Source of the DNA: Calliopsis andreniformis
Lineage: Eukaryota; Arthropoda; Insecta; Hymenoptera; Andrenidae
Direction of reading: 5' to 3'
NCBI RefSeq assembly: GCF_051401765.1
Contig: NC_135073.1
Coordinates: 9,052,001-9,116,000 of the forward strand
DNA length: 64,000 nt
This document shows, piece by piece, positions 1-13,700 of the stretch. Under the pieces are notes generated by a model. That model was given only the letters and a program-made list of their open reading frames with translations, did not search any database and was not told the origin of the DNA. The stretch's first letter is position 1, and each line of letters opens with the position of its first letter. Position numbers and translations under genes: made by a program.

Positions 1-620
1 GTCGGAAAGTCGAAAGGGAGATTGTAAAGAGCAGAGGAAGGAACGGGGGTGGAGCGAGGGGGACGAAAGGGCGAGGAGGGAAAGAAACGGAGGAGCAGGT
101 TGAACGAAGGGAGTAAGAGAGACAGGAGGGGAGCAGGAAGATACAGGCGAGGTAGGGGTTGAAGTATCAGCGTTGAGCGAGGGTTGGGTCGCGAAGCTGC
201 TGCTGCAGCTGCAGTTGCAACTGCAGTTGCAGAAGGGTGAAGCGCGGCGGAGGACAGGAGGAGAAACGGAAGCGTGGGTTCGCAGATCGATAGCCGCGCG
301 CCCGTGCAACCAAAGCTCAACCTCGCGTCGCCAACCACGACGACGATGTTGTCGTCGTCGTAGTCGCCGTCGACGGCCGCGGCGTCGTCACCGTTGACGT
401 ATGCCACGCCGCTCCGCGGCGCAGACGTCGATAAGCTCGCACGTGCAGCGTTTCCTCATCGTCCGAAAGCGCGAGCTTTATCCGTGGAAAGCCGGGGGAC
501 AATGGTCGAGCCTCTTTCTCCTTCATGTTTTCTGTCCCTCCACCCTCCCCTCTTCCCTCTTTTTTTTTTTCGGCTCTTAATGGACGCGCGCGTTGTTTCT
601 CCATTGCGACGATTTAACGA
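1..620. promoter_or_regulatory. GC-rich island with purine tract and triplet repeats
   Basis: Bases 1-170 are nearly all purine (GGAGG/GAAAG). A CTGCAG/TTGCAG-type repeat lies at 196-232. A CGACGAC...GTCGTCG inverted repeat lies at 338-360 within GTC/GAC triplets (326-398). The open frames here are Arg/Gln low-complexity products of these repeats and are not convincing genes. It may be a distal promoter or 5' UTR exon. Confidence 0.25.
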
Positions 621-3600
621 CTGGAAAATTTCAGCGGAGAGTGGATGTTTCAAAGTGTTTGGAAGGAGGACAACTGTGAAGATCTCGAACATTTTTCATA
701 TTTTTTTTTTTTCTTGTTTTTTCTTACTGTCATAGTTGGAAAGTTTCTCGTAATGCTATTAATTAATTGGACCTCCGTGAAGAATTATTGGACTTTTCTT
801 TGCATGATCATAGAGGGAGGAACCTAGTTTAATTTTTAGCTTTTTTTGTAGTTGGCGAAGTTTGGAGGTCGGGGATGTCGCGATGTGATTAATGACTCGG
901 GGTTCACGAAAAATTGTTCTGTCTTTTGCTGTGACTGGGATCTGTGTAGCTAGTTGGTTTCGTCTTCGGTAGCAGTGCAACGATTCGAGCTTTGTTTGTT
1001 TCGTAACAGATAAAAACCGATTGATCGACGGGGCGTGCATAAGCGACGGAGATAATTGAGCGATGAACACGAATGAGAATAGATGATACGACAAATCAAG
1101 ACACGAAGACGTAATAGGACGTTGATATCGTGCTAACGGGTATTTATAAATTCTCCGCGCTCGATATCGAATATTTGCCGCTTTGCTGGCCGCTTCAAAA
1201 ATATTTACACATTGTTGTGGTTACATTATATCGTCGTAAATTTATCGTGACGAATTACGTAATTTTCATTACACAATTGCATCGAAATATTCATAACGAT
1301 TCGTGCATTACATAATTTTGTTTGTATACACAGCGTTCGGAAGTACGCCGCTTAGAAATGCTGCTTTCAATCTATACATAATCACAATTAACGTTAATTA
1401 CTGTGCCCCGTCTAATTAACTTATCTCGTGCCGTAATTTAATTAAATTTCACCCTCTTCAGGAATAATTCTTCCTTAAAATTACGCCAATCTTTCAAAAA
1501 GCCAGGTCCTATATCACACAGAAATTCACTTCGACGTTCACTGAAAATTCTCGAACTTCTCCAACTTCGGTTCTCCTGGTTTTGTCGTCCACGCCCACGG
1601 ATATAGAAATTTCTATGCAAACACCGAAGCCAGTGTCCACGAATTCCATATCGACGTGCTCCTGGATCGCATTCCTATCGAATACCGAAAGGAAACTCGC
1701 TCTCGACTCGGTACACCATTAGCGAAAGATAGGTCAAACGATATTGCCCGCGGAAATGTGAACTGGAGAAAAACAGGCGGCTCGGAGGCGGCGATCGTGG
1801 CGGTGCACTGTGCACGTAGAAGCATGCAGCGTGCCGATGAGCTGGCGGCTCCTTTCGTCGACGAGGAAATTGCTAGGATACGTGCATGCGCCCGTCTGAC
1901 GAGGTGGCTGGCTGAAACTTCTTAAAGCGGGATATCTCGATATCGCGGAACCCATTGTCGGACCACCACGGGGCGCTTCCACTTACGATCACGTTTCTAA
2001 CCTTTGCACCTCCAGGTCGCCTTCGTGGCGATGCTGGTCCACGCGAGACCGTATCTTTGCAAGAAGGATCATCACAGAAGGAAAAAAGATGACAAGAAAA
2101 ATGTGGTACTCTGGTAGAAATTCATGGTATAAAGGTGCAGCATATGGGATCATTCGAGTAAAAAGTACGAAGCTTTTTTTGTCTTTAACACGTCACTATT
2201 CTTCTTTCTATTGGAAGTCACTCTGTCACTTTTTTCATTTTCTCTTCTGATAAGACAAGAATGAGTCATCGTTGCATACAGTGATACCAGAAAAATAGTC
2301 TTTATTTCCTGTAACCTCGTTGCTTGCACCTGGATGCGAGTTTGTACCTAGATGCAATTAATGGAACTTTTTTTATACATATCTGTTCGTTTTAATAATA
2401 ACCAAACTACACGATATTAAAACTAGTTTCATATTTTATGTTACTCGCAAAAGGGTAAAGTTCTAACGAAAGTACCTCCAATGTTTAAAAATTCATTACC
2501 TGATACTCTTCTTATTCGATCTCACAGAACATTTTCCTGTTGCGATATTCGAAGCTGATTGCGAAATCAATTCGTTGAACGAAATTCGCTGGTTGCAAGT
2601 TCTCGCGCCTTGACAGGTAACTCAGGGGGTGCACAATGCCACGTGGTATTCGCGAGAGGAACTGTTTAACCGCTGGAAATAACACGCGGCGCGTTATCAC
2701 GGAGAAAGTTCAATATTTAAGCGTAGCAGGAAGGCGGCGATAGGAAGGAAGATTATCGACCGGGCGATTCCCGAGTCGGCCCATTGCCATGCTGCGATCC
2801 GATGTAGGACAACGTCGCAAAAACGGCACTCTTGGCTCGTCACCGCATCGTTACCGATTTAGATGTGTCCATTCGAATGCATCTGTACAAGCGTTGTGCC
2901 CTGCCCGTTAGAATCATTAGCCATTTACTTGCAAGTAGCCGAGGACGATCGGTTCGAGTGATAATGAGATCGAGAATTGCATTTTTAATCGTTTCGTATA
3001 GGGCACGCTGAATTGTATGCCATGAAAAGAATTTTAGGTTTGAAGGCATTCAATACTTTTAGGTATACTTTGCTAGAACTTATGTTTTGTGTATTGGTCA
3101 TTATTCTAGGATAGAACAAACTACGTGTTTTAAATTTTTTCATTTTCTATGTTGAAGCTTCAAAAGCTATAACTGTATAGCATACTTAACTATCGATATT
3201 CACTTGTAGGACACAGAGACTCCAATTAAATGTCAGTGATCACACTGTAATTTAATTATAGTGTTCTCCATGTCAGTAGCTAAAAACTACTTCTACAAAA
3301 ATATTCAAATAATTAATATCTTCTAACATCTCCATAACTCTGGAACCTACTTCTGATCCACAAATCCCATAATCAAAATCCCATTTATCCGCAGCGCTTC
3401 ACCGTTCACCAGTCACCTGATCTCACCCTCATTTCCATCCCTAATCTCATTCCCTTCATAGAACATCGATCGATAACATTTTTCGTGGGAACAGAGCAGC
3501 GAGTTAACTCGATCAACAAGACGTGGCCGTCAACTGGTGCGCACGAAGCGCGAGCCCGCTCCCCAAAGGCCACGATTCTCACAGCTGGCTGCGAAAAACT

Positions 3601-6027
3601 CGCTTAACCGCGTTCCACATTACATTCACCGCGATTACGAATTCGCGCTTGTTTCGAGGCAATTAGTCGCCCTCGAGTTCGGTAAAACGGCGACGATCCA
3701 TCGTACCATCGTGTCGGTTCAAAGGCGTGCCGCCGAAAAATGAAGGCGGAGCTGGTGTTTCGCGGATGGAAATGGGAAAATGGGTTGGAACGGTGACGCG
3801 ACACGTGTGAATCCTCAGAAAGTCGCGTTGTACGGATTTGCGGAGGGAAAAAAAATTTCGCGACAGTGCTCGGGGAGCAGGTGTCACATCAGAGAGAAAA
3901 GAGGGCGAGGGTGGAGAGGAGACGGGACGAGGGAGGGAGAGAGAAGGAGAATCGAGCGTGGTGTTATGCAACCTGGAGACACACTCACGTACTGGCGCGC
4001 ATGCACACGCACATATTGCACGTACGACATTTTCGAGCACTCTTTCTCCTCTTTCTCTCGCTAGCTGCTCGCGTCTGATCGCTGGAAACGCACCAACGCT
4101 GGTCGCGAAAGACGCGCGAAAGTTTTTGCCATTGACGTTTCGCAACTCGTCACACCTGACTAACGTTGCGCTGTCCTTTACGTGGCTCCTTTTTCTTTAA
4201 TTGCTCCCTGGACTTTGACGTCGAACCGGCGGGTTTTCCTATTCAAACACGCGGCCGGTTCTTGCCACTCTTTTTTTGCCCAGGGTTCGATGACTTGGAG
4301 ATTTCTAAAGCCAGCTCGGAGACTCAAATTGGTGGATTTTGCGATCCTGGCTCGTAAATTTATCGCGGCTAATGAATAATTCTTGCAAATCCTGCTCGTC
4401 CCTGATGCCCGAGGGTCTTAGCGAGCTGAATCAGAGATATAAGTAGGTGAAGTTCTCGATTCTATGCTTCAGAAATTTACACTCACCCTTCTTCACCCTT
4501 AACTCCTGTACTTTCGTATTTTAATTATGTGCATACTTTTTGTAAAGGTTAATCGATTTTCTGCATAAGAATTTCAAGAACGAAAAATAGTGTGAAATTT
4601 CACTTCAGCGATTCAGGGATTAAATATCAATTATCGAGGAAATAATTGCTTGGAGAGTAGATAAGGGATTAAGGGTTAAAGAGTAAGCAGTGAGCATGAC
4701 GCATCGCAGCGATTTGTAGTAGTTTTGCAAGGTTTTTTCTTTCGCGTGAGACTGAAAATGCCCGAATGTGGAAAGACAAAGGAGAGGGCATTGTAGCTTG
4801 AGACGAACGATAAGATTGCGTAAGGCGAGTCAGTCCGGCGACTACGACTACGACTCGGCTCTCGCTATGACGTGATCACCATACAACCATGATCATTAAC
4901 GTCCGCGGCGTGCCGACACGAATTGTAAAGTTAGAATAATGCTTTATGGTGTACTGGCGTAACGGTTTCTTGGTATTTTTAGCGTGGATGTACTGAAAAT
5001 GTGGGAAAATAATAACAAGAGAAATAAAAGGTTTCTCTTTTCTATCATTTGGTTACGTAAGGACCTTGGCAAACAAACTTAGTAAAATATGTAGTAAAAT
5101 ATTTCCTAATATTTATTGAATATCGTAAATGTGTTTCTCTAGTGATCTATCTTCAACTTTCGACAATTTTAAAATTGTGTCTTCGTTTCACATCTACGTA
5201 GGAAGTGTGATTACAGTTGATACGCGACACTTCAGCTCGTATTCTCGTTAGTACTATTTAACAGATACTCAAAATTAACACTGTGTAGTTATAAAATTTG
5301 CAGAGCGAGAAACTAACATCTGTTTCAGTACCCCTCTTCTCAACCTCAGTATCTCTTTTTAATTTAAAAATATTATGAATTACATTCGGTAACTCGGAGA
5401 GTACTAATTAATTTCAGAAACTATAGTGCTGTATTTTTTTTCTCTTATTTGCCTCATGTCCAACGTTTTCGTATAATTCTCGTCTACATTCTACGACTTT
5501 AATATAAAATGTAAAATATCTTGAGCATTGGGAAATACAAATTTAACTCGCCCAAGATTACCTACAAGCATTCTGATCGAGTAACTTTAATGTTTATGTT
5601 TTATCTGCAGATTGAAACTCCTGCTCAATTAGGTCAATGATAGTTTAATTGGTTACGTATAAAATTGATTACCCTAAACTAATTATTCTTTGGGAGAATT
5701 GTAAATTTGTACCGCAAATATCTCCCTTGCTTCAAATAGGGTTGAAAATCCTCTTTGAACAAATTCGTGAGTAGACTCCAATACTTTCAATCCCGCAAGA
5801 AACTACAAACTTGAGTGTTCAGTGTCTTAATACATAATTCAGTAGGAAATTCATTAATCCGCTATCTTAGTAACCGAGTCAATACGAACAAGTTCGTGCA
5901 ACACTGTTACCCTATTCCCATTAGACACGAGGCAAAACGACACCAATCACATCTTAACAAACTCTTAGTTTATAATTTATTTGAAGCCTACACAATAAAA
6001 TTTCTTCTAAAATTCATTCTGGACTTA
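621..6027. other. Non-coding: AT-rich sequence with two GC-rich islands
   Basis: Islands at about 1640-2060 and 3490-4330 contain short stop-poor frames with no family resemblance. The rest is AT-rich with poly-T runs. A TAGGTCA motif with EcRE-like spacing (AGGTCA-A-TGATAG) lies at 5631-5643. No splice-supported exon was recognised. Likely upstream region or intron. Confidence 0.5.
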
Positions 6028-6512
6028 TGTACATATGAACCTTTTTCATTGTCGTCGCGATTAAAATCTATCCTCCAAAAATATCCCACGTTTGGAAACA
6101 TCCTGCCTAGAATACTGGCTCTTAAATTGAAGGGAAAGAATACAAAAAGTTAAAAAGGAAGGAAATGTAATCTTTTCCAATTAAGTCAACTAATATTAAA
6201 CCTTCGACTGCTGTTACCTTTGTAAATTTTAATGAAAGCACAAACTGAATATTTTTAGAAATATGTGGTGTTCGACAGCAGCAAAATGAAGACACACGAA
6301 ATTGCGTTTGGGTCTTCCTTTCCAAGTTATTAATTGTTACGCAAATGCTTAATACGCACGTGAAACGTGTCTGACTTGAGGCTCATTCTACTGACTTCGC
6401 TGTGTCCAACCAGGCTAATGCACGTCCACAGTAGAATAAGTTCCAAGTCAGACACATTTCACGCATATTCTAAGCGTTTTCCCAGCAATTAATAACTCCA
6501 TAACGAAACCCC
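6028..6512 (+). mobile_element. Foldback repeat family, truncated copy A
   Basis: Matches 22039-22576 in the same orientation over almost its whole length (for example GCTGTTACCTTTGTAAATTT in both). It lacks about 44 bp that copy B has after CGACAGCAG. The 3' part is a hairpin: the arm ending CTCATTCTACTG at 6393 pairs with the arm starting CAGTAGAATAAG at 6429, across a 35-bp loop, with mismatches. No transposase frame is present. Probably a non-autonomous DNA element. Confidence 0.75.
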
Positions 6513-8379
6513 GCGCGTTTATGAATCAGCCTGCACGATCATAACCCCAAAGGACTAATTCCACGAGCGTGGAGCGGTTTGTAGGGTAGCGTGTCCAGAA
6601 GTTGGGCTGGGCAAGGCAGGGCAGGGCGGAGGAGAGAAATCGATCGTCGCGTTTACCCGCCGTCCGCGTCGCGCCGCGTCGCGACGCTGCGGGTTTCGTC
6701 GTCGCGCGCGATTTCGCGCTCGAGTACCGCGAACTTCGCGCTTTCCAGCGCGGCTGTCCGCGCGTACGAGCGCCTCGTCCGCTCCGGGGGGAAAAAGAGA
6801 GAGGGTCGGAGTTTTACGTAATCGCATCCTGCGTGAACACGATAGCCCGATCTCCGCGGCGGCGCTTGTTTGACCGAGCCGCCTGGAAAACTTCGCTGCC
6901 GAGGAAAAACACGACTCCCGCGATTTCCCGCGATTCTTCGGGAAAATTAAACGGTTACACGGTGCATACGTGCCGAGACTGCCGTACGAATTGCTTTCCA
7001 TTTATTTTCCCCCTGGGGTTTCTGTCGTAGTGTGGGTAGGTGTTATTTAATGTCGGAGTTGTTGGAGATTCTTGGAGCACTTGGATGAATTGGTAGGTTT
7101 AGAATTAGAGAGATTAGAATCATGAGAAAAATAGAATGTATCTTTATCTAGAATTCTACAGGATGACCTATTTGGAGATTCACGTGTAATTATTTCTCAA
7201 ATTACAGCTCGTTTCAAGAAATGTTTGCAATGAAGCGTCCACTTAGAGAAAATTTCTGATCATTAAGGTGTCTCCCCTGAAACAGAGGAAGGTTTATTTA
7301 AAACACTTTTTGAAAGGTGCTATAATGTAGGAGATAATTACGTGTGAAACTTCAAATGAGTCAACCTATATATGTATGTAAAGGGAAATATTGGCGAGGC
7401 GGAATATTGTGCAATAATCCTCAAATTAGTAGTAGTACTGACCATTCTACTGGAAACAACCATACATTTTGGTTAACAGTTTTCCTATCTCTAAGTCTTC
7501 ATAAAACAATCCCATTTAGTCTTCTCGAAACAAAAAGCCTGAAAAAGTACACGTTCACAATCAATTCTACAGTCAATGTTATACACTCCTATACTCAAGA
7601 AACGCAACAACGCCTTCGCGCAGATCCACTGACATTTTTAATGCGGCAATAAAATTGAGGAAACGATAAACTGACAGTCAGAAAAACGGCGCAGAAGATC
7701 CTGCCAGATAAAATCTGCAACTCAAGCCACATCTGCCTTAATTACAGCCGTACGCGTGCACCTTTAATCACTAATAAACAAAGCTAATGTTCCATAATGT
7801 TCCAGATTCGGTTTCAAGCTGATCTACTCCTTGAACAATTCATCCATAAGTAATACATAGTGCTCGATGTCGCTCGTTACTTAAACCCGCCTGTTCGTTT
7901 TTAGTCTCTGCTTTATGAGGCACGAGTAAGATAAAAATTGCACGTTTATACTGAATGAGTAACGATGAGTGAAACGGATCTATCGAACAGAGCTGAGCAA
8001 TACCGATACGGCCATGTCTCGATCTCCAGCATCGCGGCGACAGATCAATAAAAAGAGCGTGCTTTCATGATAATGCGCGGCATGACGCAAAGTTTCCCGC
8101 TGCATTCAGCGTCGCGCTGTTCCGTCTCCTTAAAGCGGCTCGCGTTATTCGCGCGAGCCTCGTTAAATCACGCCAAGGTAACCCTGGACGTGGAAACTCG
8201 CGGCTTCGAGCGCGGTTTATCGAACTTTCAGTTTCGATCTTTCCCTTCGTGAACGATCCTAGCTGGGATTTTTCCTTGGGAATATTTCTTGCTATTGTGC
8301 TGAGAAACGCAGCGGATTTTCAATGAAGGATACGGTATTTACTTGATGTCAGCTCGAGCCTTGGTATCAGTTGGGAGTT
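6513..8379. other. Non-coding: GC-rich island 6513-7030, then AT-rich sequence
   Basis: The island has stop-poor frames on both strands with Arg/Ala-rich, unconvincing products. A second small CG-rich patch lies at 8000-8250. A TGACCTATTT (reverse ROR-type core) lies at 7164-7173. Nothing else is supportable. Confidence 0.45.
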
Positions 8380-9000
8380 TAGAGAGAATAACTAGTAATA
8401 TACTATAGTGTGTTTTACTGTATTACTATGTATGCAATACTACAGTATTTCTTTAATGGTATTACTATGTGTACATAGAGTACTACTAAGAGTACTAGTG
8501 TTAGATAAGTAGTACAGTATCTATAGTACTACGTATAACTACTTATAGAAGTACTACTACTACTTTTATTATAGTATACTGTATTATAAAAATACAGTAT
8601 AGTAATTATATTATAATATAGTAGTACTATAATATAATACTATAATATAGTAATAGTATAAGTAGTTTATGTAGTACTATTGATACTATAGCTCTACTAG
8701 TACCTATTATTATACTACATATACTATACTACATACTTACTGTATGCAGTTACTATACTATAACATTATTATAGGTACTAGTTGAGCTATAGTATCTATA
8801 GTATTATTATGAGTAGTTATATGTAGTACTACTAAGGTGTTAGTATGTTTATAGTACTTACAGTACTACTACAGATACTAGCAGATATATAGTGCCTACA
8901 ATACGACTGTTGGTATAGTCATATTACAGGTGCTATATTATTATGCTGTACAACGATATTATTAGTAGATCACCGCTGTCCTATATTACTATACTAGAGA
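8380..9000. repeat. TAGTACTA/ATAGTA low-complexity block
   Basis: About 600 bp built from shuffled short words (TAGTACT, ACTATAG, GTATTACT and their complements). The words are self-complementary, so either strand can form many small hairpins. There is no fixed period, so it is not a simple tandem array. It has no coding potential. Confidence 0.8.
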
Positions 9001-9360
9001 CACTACAAATTTGCGATGCACTAGAAGTAACGAGTTCATAGAGAAGAAGAAATATCTCTCCAGTGACCAGTGTACGCATTGATAACTCATTTCTATCTTA
9101 TCAAATGTGAAAGTGGAGATAAATAAGGGAATAATTTCAAGAAATCAGAAAAACAACGAGACGTGTACATCAAGAAAATATTACACACTTTCCTCAGATC
9201 AATTCATACATCAGTGACTGCACCTCTTTTTGCCAAACAAAATAGCGACAACAAACAGAAAAATCCTCCAAAAAAGAAGTATAAAATAGCGACGAGTTTA
9301 CAACGCACACCGACATTGCAGATACGTCGATCCATAAAAGATTGAACCGATAAAGGTTGC
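9001..9360. other. Non-coding AT-rich linker
   Basis: A short AT-rich stretch between the low-complexity block and the next CpG-rich island. Nothing recognisable was seen in it. Confidence 0.4.
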
Positions 9361-10720
9361 GATAAAGTCGACGCATCAAATGCGCGGGGACCGCGCGCAC
9401 GCAGAATCGAAGCGGCGTCGAGGCGCGGCAATAAATAATCGCGAATAGCGGCGATAGCGTACACGCCGTCTTCTTGCACGGGCAAAAGGAACACGAAGGA
9501 ACGTTGGCCAGCAACGTTCGCGGCATCGTGTTTCCGCAATTAACTCTGCCAAGGGAAAAAGGGAAGCTCGCGGATGATCGTGTCGATCGATGCTGTGGGT
9601 TGCATCGGGATGCGCTCTCGTAACCGGTTATTTTTACCGTAACGCGGCAGCACGCGAATTTTAAAACGCAAAACGGCTGGCAGATCCGAGGGCATCTTCT
9701 CTCTTCGAAGCCTTCGACTCCAGGAACTCGCTACAGAATCGAAGGAGAAAAGGAGCACAAGGGCTAAGGGTGACGTGACCGTACGCGAGGCGAATAATTT
9801 TGAAAGAGCCTCTGAGAGGGAAAATTCGAGAGAAAAAGTCGCATGGATCGCGAGAAGACAAGGATCGACGGCGAAATCGCGAGACGAAAGCCGCGAGTGA
9901 GAACCGCTGCGCGAGCAGCCTTGGCTGAAGTTGTCGAACCCGCGACCCAGTTACACGCTCGCGCCAACACAAGCGCGTTTCTCACCCACACCTCTCGGAG
10001 GTGCATGCACTGTGCAGTGCACGCCGATGCGCGCACAACTCCCCTTCTCCTCTCGCCCCTGCTCCCTCCTTCTCTGTCTCTCATTCCCTCCTCTCTGTCT
10101 CTCTCTCTCTCTGCCTCTCCCTCCCGCCTTTTTCTAGACCCTCTTTTTCCACGCTCAGTCTTCTTCGGTCCCTCTCTCTCGCTGCCTCTTTCTGCACACG
10201 TTTTCCCCGCCCTCCACCCCCGCATTTTCTCTCCCTCGCCGTTTTTCTTCTCCCCCCTGCCTCGTGCTCTCCTCTTCGCGTTTCTCTCCGGTTTTCCCTG
10301 CCTCCTTGTTCTTCTCGCCAGCCTTTCGTCTCTCCTTCTCCCTCCCCGAGTCGTTCTGGCTCCGTTTCTCCCGTTTTCTATGACTCCCCTCGCGACGTGG
10401 GGTTCACTCTGTGTGTCACTCCCCACCCTCGTCACCCCCTTCCCGACTGGCGCGGCGCAGCGCGGGCACACGCACGGGTATCGTCATCGTCGTGCACTTT
10501 CCTCGACTTTCGTCGTCGTCCTCCTCGCCTTCGATGGATAGGTTACGAGACGGACGGAATTATATACGCGGTTCCTCCACGCTTCCACGCGATCTTTCCG
10601 CCCGCCGCGTGGGCGGAGGGGCCGGTCTCGTTCGGCGATTTCGTTCGGGGGTAGACGGGCCTTTTCAGCGAGCAGACGAGCGCTGGTCTCGTGAGTCTGG
10701 GTCTTTGTCTGGGACGCTGT
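9361..10720. promoter_or_regulatory. Large CpG-rich island with pyrimidine tract
   Basis: CpG-dense DNA. Bases 10035-10420 are a long C/T-rich run on the + strand (CTCTCTGTCTCTC-type). Long open frames occur on both strands here, but their products are Ser/Leu/Pro or Arg/Glu low complexity, so I treat them as composition artefacts. A TATATA-like ATTATATACG lies at about 10559. Candidate distal promoter or enhancer. Confidence 0.35.
10035..10420. repeat. Polypyrimidine tract (+ strand)
   Basis: About 385 bp of mostly C and T with few purines, including near-pure CTCTCTGTCTCTCTCTC. It could form triplex DNA or bind GA-repeat proteins. Strand bias is visible directly. Confidence 0.75.
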
Positions 10721-13700
10721 AGAGATTCGAAGAGTGGTCTCGATTCTTGAGATGTTGCCTCCTTGCTGGGATAAAGGAGATTTGAATAATTCGCATGGAA
10801 TATTGTATATAAAGTGTAAGGGGGCTGGGAGGCGGATGGAGGCTCAATGAGTAATTTTTTGCAAGTCAGTTAGTTTCGGGATGCTTGGGTTTGTAATTTA
10901 TGCGATCAGAGTGACTCATAGATTTGGTCTGTGTGTTTGGAATAGTAGGTAATTGTAGAAACTATTGTGGTGTGTTTTTTTGTTTTTTTTTTATTGTTTT
11001 AGTGATAAGATTCTAGGATTGTAGTTGAAAATTATTTTTTTTTTATCGTATTATCGTCTGTGATTATTATTAGACACTAACTCTAATATAGCATTGTTTG
11101 ATGTATTCTTTGACTTGTCAGATTCTCGCTTTTGAGAAATCGCATTCAAATTGCTTGTACAAAAGCGCTGATCCCAGAAACAAATTTCTTACATTCTCTC
11201 AGCTCCTAGCAGATTCCAAGTTTGCAAGGAAATAATACTAGAACGATTTGGGTATTTGCTACGTATGCATTCGTATGCATATAGGTGATATAAACATTAA
11301 ATTTGTATCTGTTTAGGAATTTAACGGGATCCTGAAAAATTTATGTCGATTTCCAAAGCTTAATCTTCTTTATTTCTAACTATCACAGTTAATTTTTGCT
11401 TAATTTTCCCTATTTTAATACAAAATATAGAATACTTTTAATATTTGAGGAGACGAATTAAATAACCTCAATTTATGAAACATCATATGTGATTATTTAT
11501 TTTACTAGCAAGAGTGCAATTTAAAGTTCCATTCAGACCCATCGAAATTTTCGTGAATTTCATATGAAGTTTATACTTTTCATTCTAAATAAATTTCCAG
11601 TCCTAATACCACAATTTTCCGCATACGTAATAAGTATTAAATATCAAAATTGTGTTCATCCAATGCTACAGTTCTGTTATTCATGAAGCCATTCTTTTAA
11701 GAGAAGCATTGCATGCATTCCTGCACTCCATTATCTTTTCAACTGTACATAGAATCGTTAATATTTACAATTCAGACACGACGCACACTTTAAGTGACAG
11801 GAATAAAATTTTCAGCATCCAAGAAGGTAGAATCTTGTCAGACTTTTTAAACAATCCTCCCTCTAAGAAACTAAAATAAGCTTCTCTATCTTAGTCAGCA
11901 ATTAAAAACAATTTTAAAAGAAAATAAGGAAACAACAAATAAAATTGCATTTAACCCTTAACTATTGATACAAAATCTCGCAGACTCCACGCAATACTAT
12001 ACAACAGCGAATGTCATATTAATTTTATAAATATTTCTAACAACTTGTTTCAGTCAAAGACTCTATGTCAGAAGTGGGTATCAGTAGTCAAGGGTTAAAT
12101 TTAATCAGACTCAAACGAAGTGTTTATAATTTTGCTTAAAAATTCAAGCAAACCGATTTGCAGAAGTGTGACCAGAGTACCCACCAATTTATTACGTCGC
12201 AGTGCTATCATACTCACTCCCTTTACGTAACGCTATCACACGAGTCATCCTCGTCGTCATCCCGTTCCGTGCAGACTGTTACTTCGTACCTATGCAATGG
12301 GAATTATGTGGAACGATATTCAGATTATAACGCGTCCCAGACAGTCATGCGTCACTGCCTGTTTGTAGCCGTTTATCGGTTTGTTACATTGTAACTCCCT
12401 CATAATGCCGGGTGTTTGCGAACAATGCGCGCGAGCGCGCGCGCGTGTCTCATTGTCCGTTTTCCACGACTTTCCTCGTCGACGATCTCATCCGCGAACA
12501 GTTGCTAGCTGTGTGTTTCTGTGATGCTGTGAACACTGAGGCCTCCCGTATTAAAAGTGCAAACAATGGTCGCGTTCGTATCACTTTTTCTATGAATGTC
12601 TGAACACGAAAACGAGGCGATCCAAAATGGGGGATACTTTTCAAACTTTTCGTACGTGTGATATTTTTTTATATTATTCTTGTCTTTTTCTAATCGATCG
12701 AAATTTAAGGGTGGTACATGCAAACAGTTTGTATGTGGGATTATTGTGGCAGTATGGTCTCGTCGTTGCTGGATTATTTTCTGATGTACAGAGTTGATTC
12801 GCATTGTTTCTCCTGGGTGCTCTTCTTTTCATTTTTGACGACCTTCTCTTGCCTTGTTCTAAGAATAATGCTCGTAGTGCTTAGTAAATGTCAGCTATTT
12901 TAGCTAGTGTTCTTTCGAGAGTCTGTTAAAATGCTTACCGAAGTGAGGCATAAATTGGAAAGCTGTTTTTTAACAGAAAGCTTTAATGTTACATAGTTGC
13001 TTGGGTTGCGTAGTTGAGTGCAATCGAAGTTAGATATAATGTTTAAATTTTATTATAAGAGGAATGCAGGAAGCGTGTTAAAAAAGCTAGTGGATGTCAA
13101 ATATTTAATTTCTGCCAAGACCATTTCCTGAAAATGCAAACACTGTACGAACTCTTAATGAGTTGAATTTTTTTAGGGAGTGCAAAGTTCCGTGAATATA
13201 AATGAATGTAAAATCCTTTGACACCTAAACTTGGGTATAGATGTTGTTGAAACACTGGCATTCATACATTTCCCATGCACATGTGTGCGCCCGATTGCAT
13301 GCACGCATACGTATGTATACATAGCCGTGTAATGCAGGTCAGCCAGTTTGAGCTAAAATTTTCAAGATAAACACCACCCGTGATTGCGTTTTTGAAAATT
13401 CATATCCCAATTCGTTTCCATCGTGAAACCCTGAAATATAATAAAGATTTCACGAGGCATCTCTCCCAAATATCCCTTAAAATTTATTTTTTGTAGAACT
13501 TCAACAATGAAACCTTGCAATTTTTTATAGGGTAACTTACGCCACTCTGCAGAATCTCATTTTCTGAATTTTCTGTAACTTTTTGTAACTCTTTTTTCTG
13601 TAAAATTTTCTGTAACTCTTTTTACTTAAAACATTCACTGTGTAACATATGCACTCGGCTGTTCACAGAAACAAAAAAGTGGCTACATTTGTTAACATTG

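Noticed and set aside
9764..10541. Overlapping frames of 235 and 232 codons on opposite strands
   Set aside because: Products are Arg/Glu/Gly or Ser/Leu/Pro repeats from the pyrimidine tract. Composition artefact.
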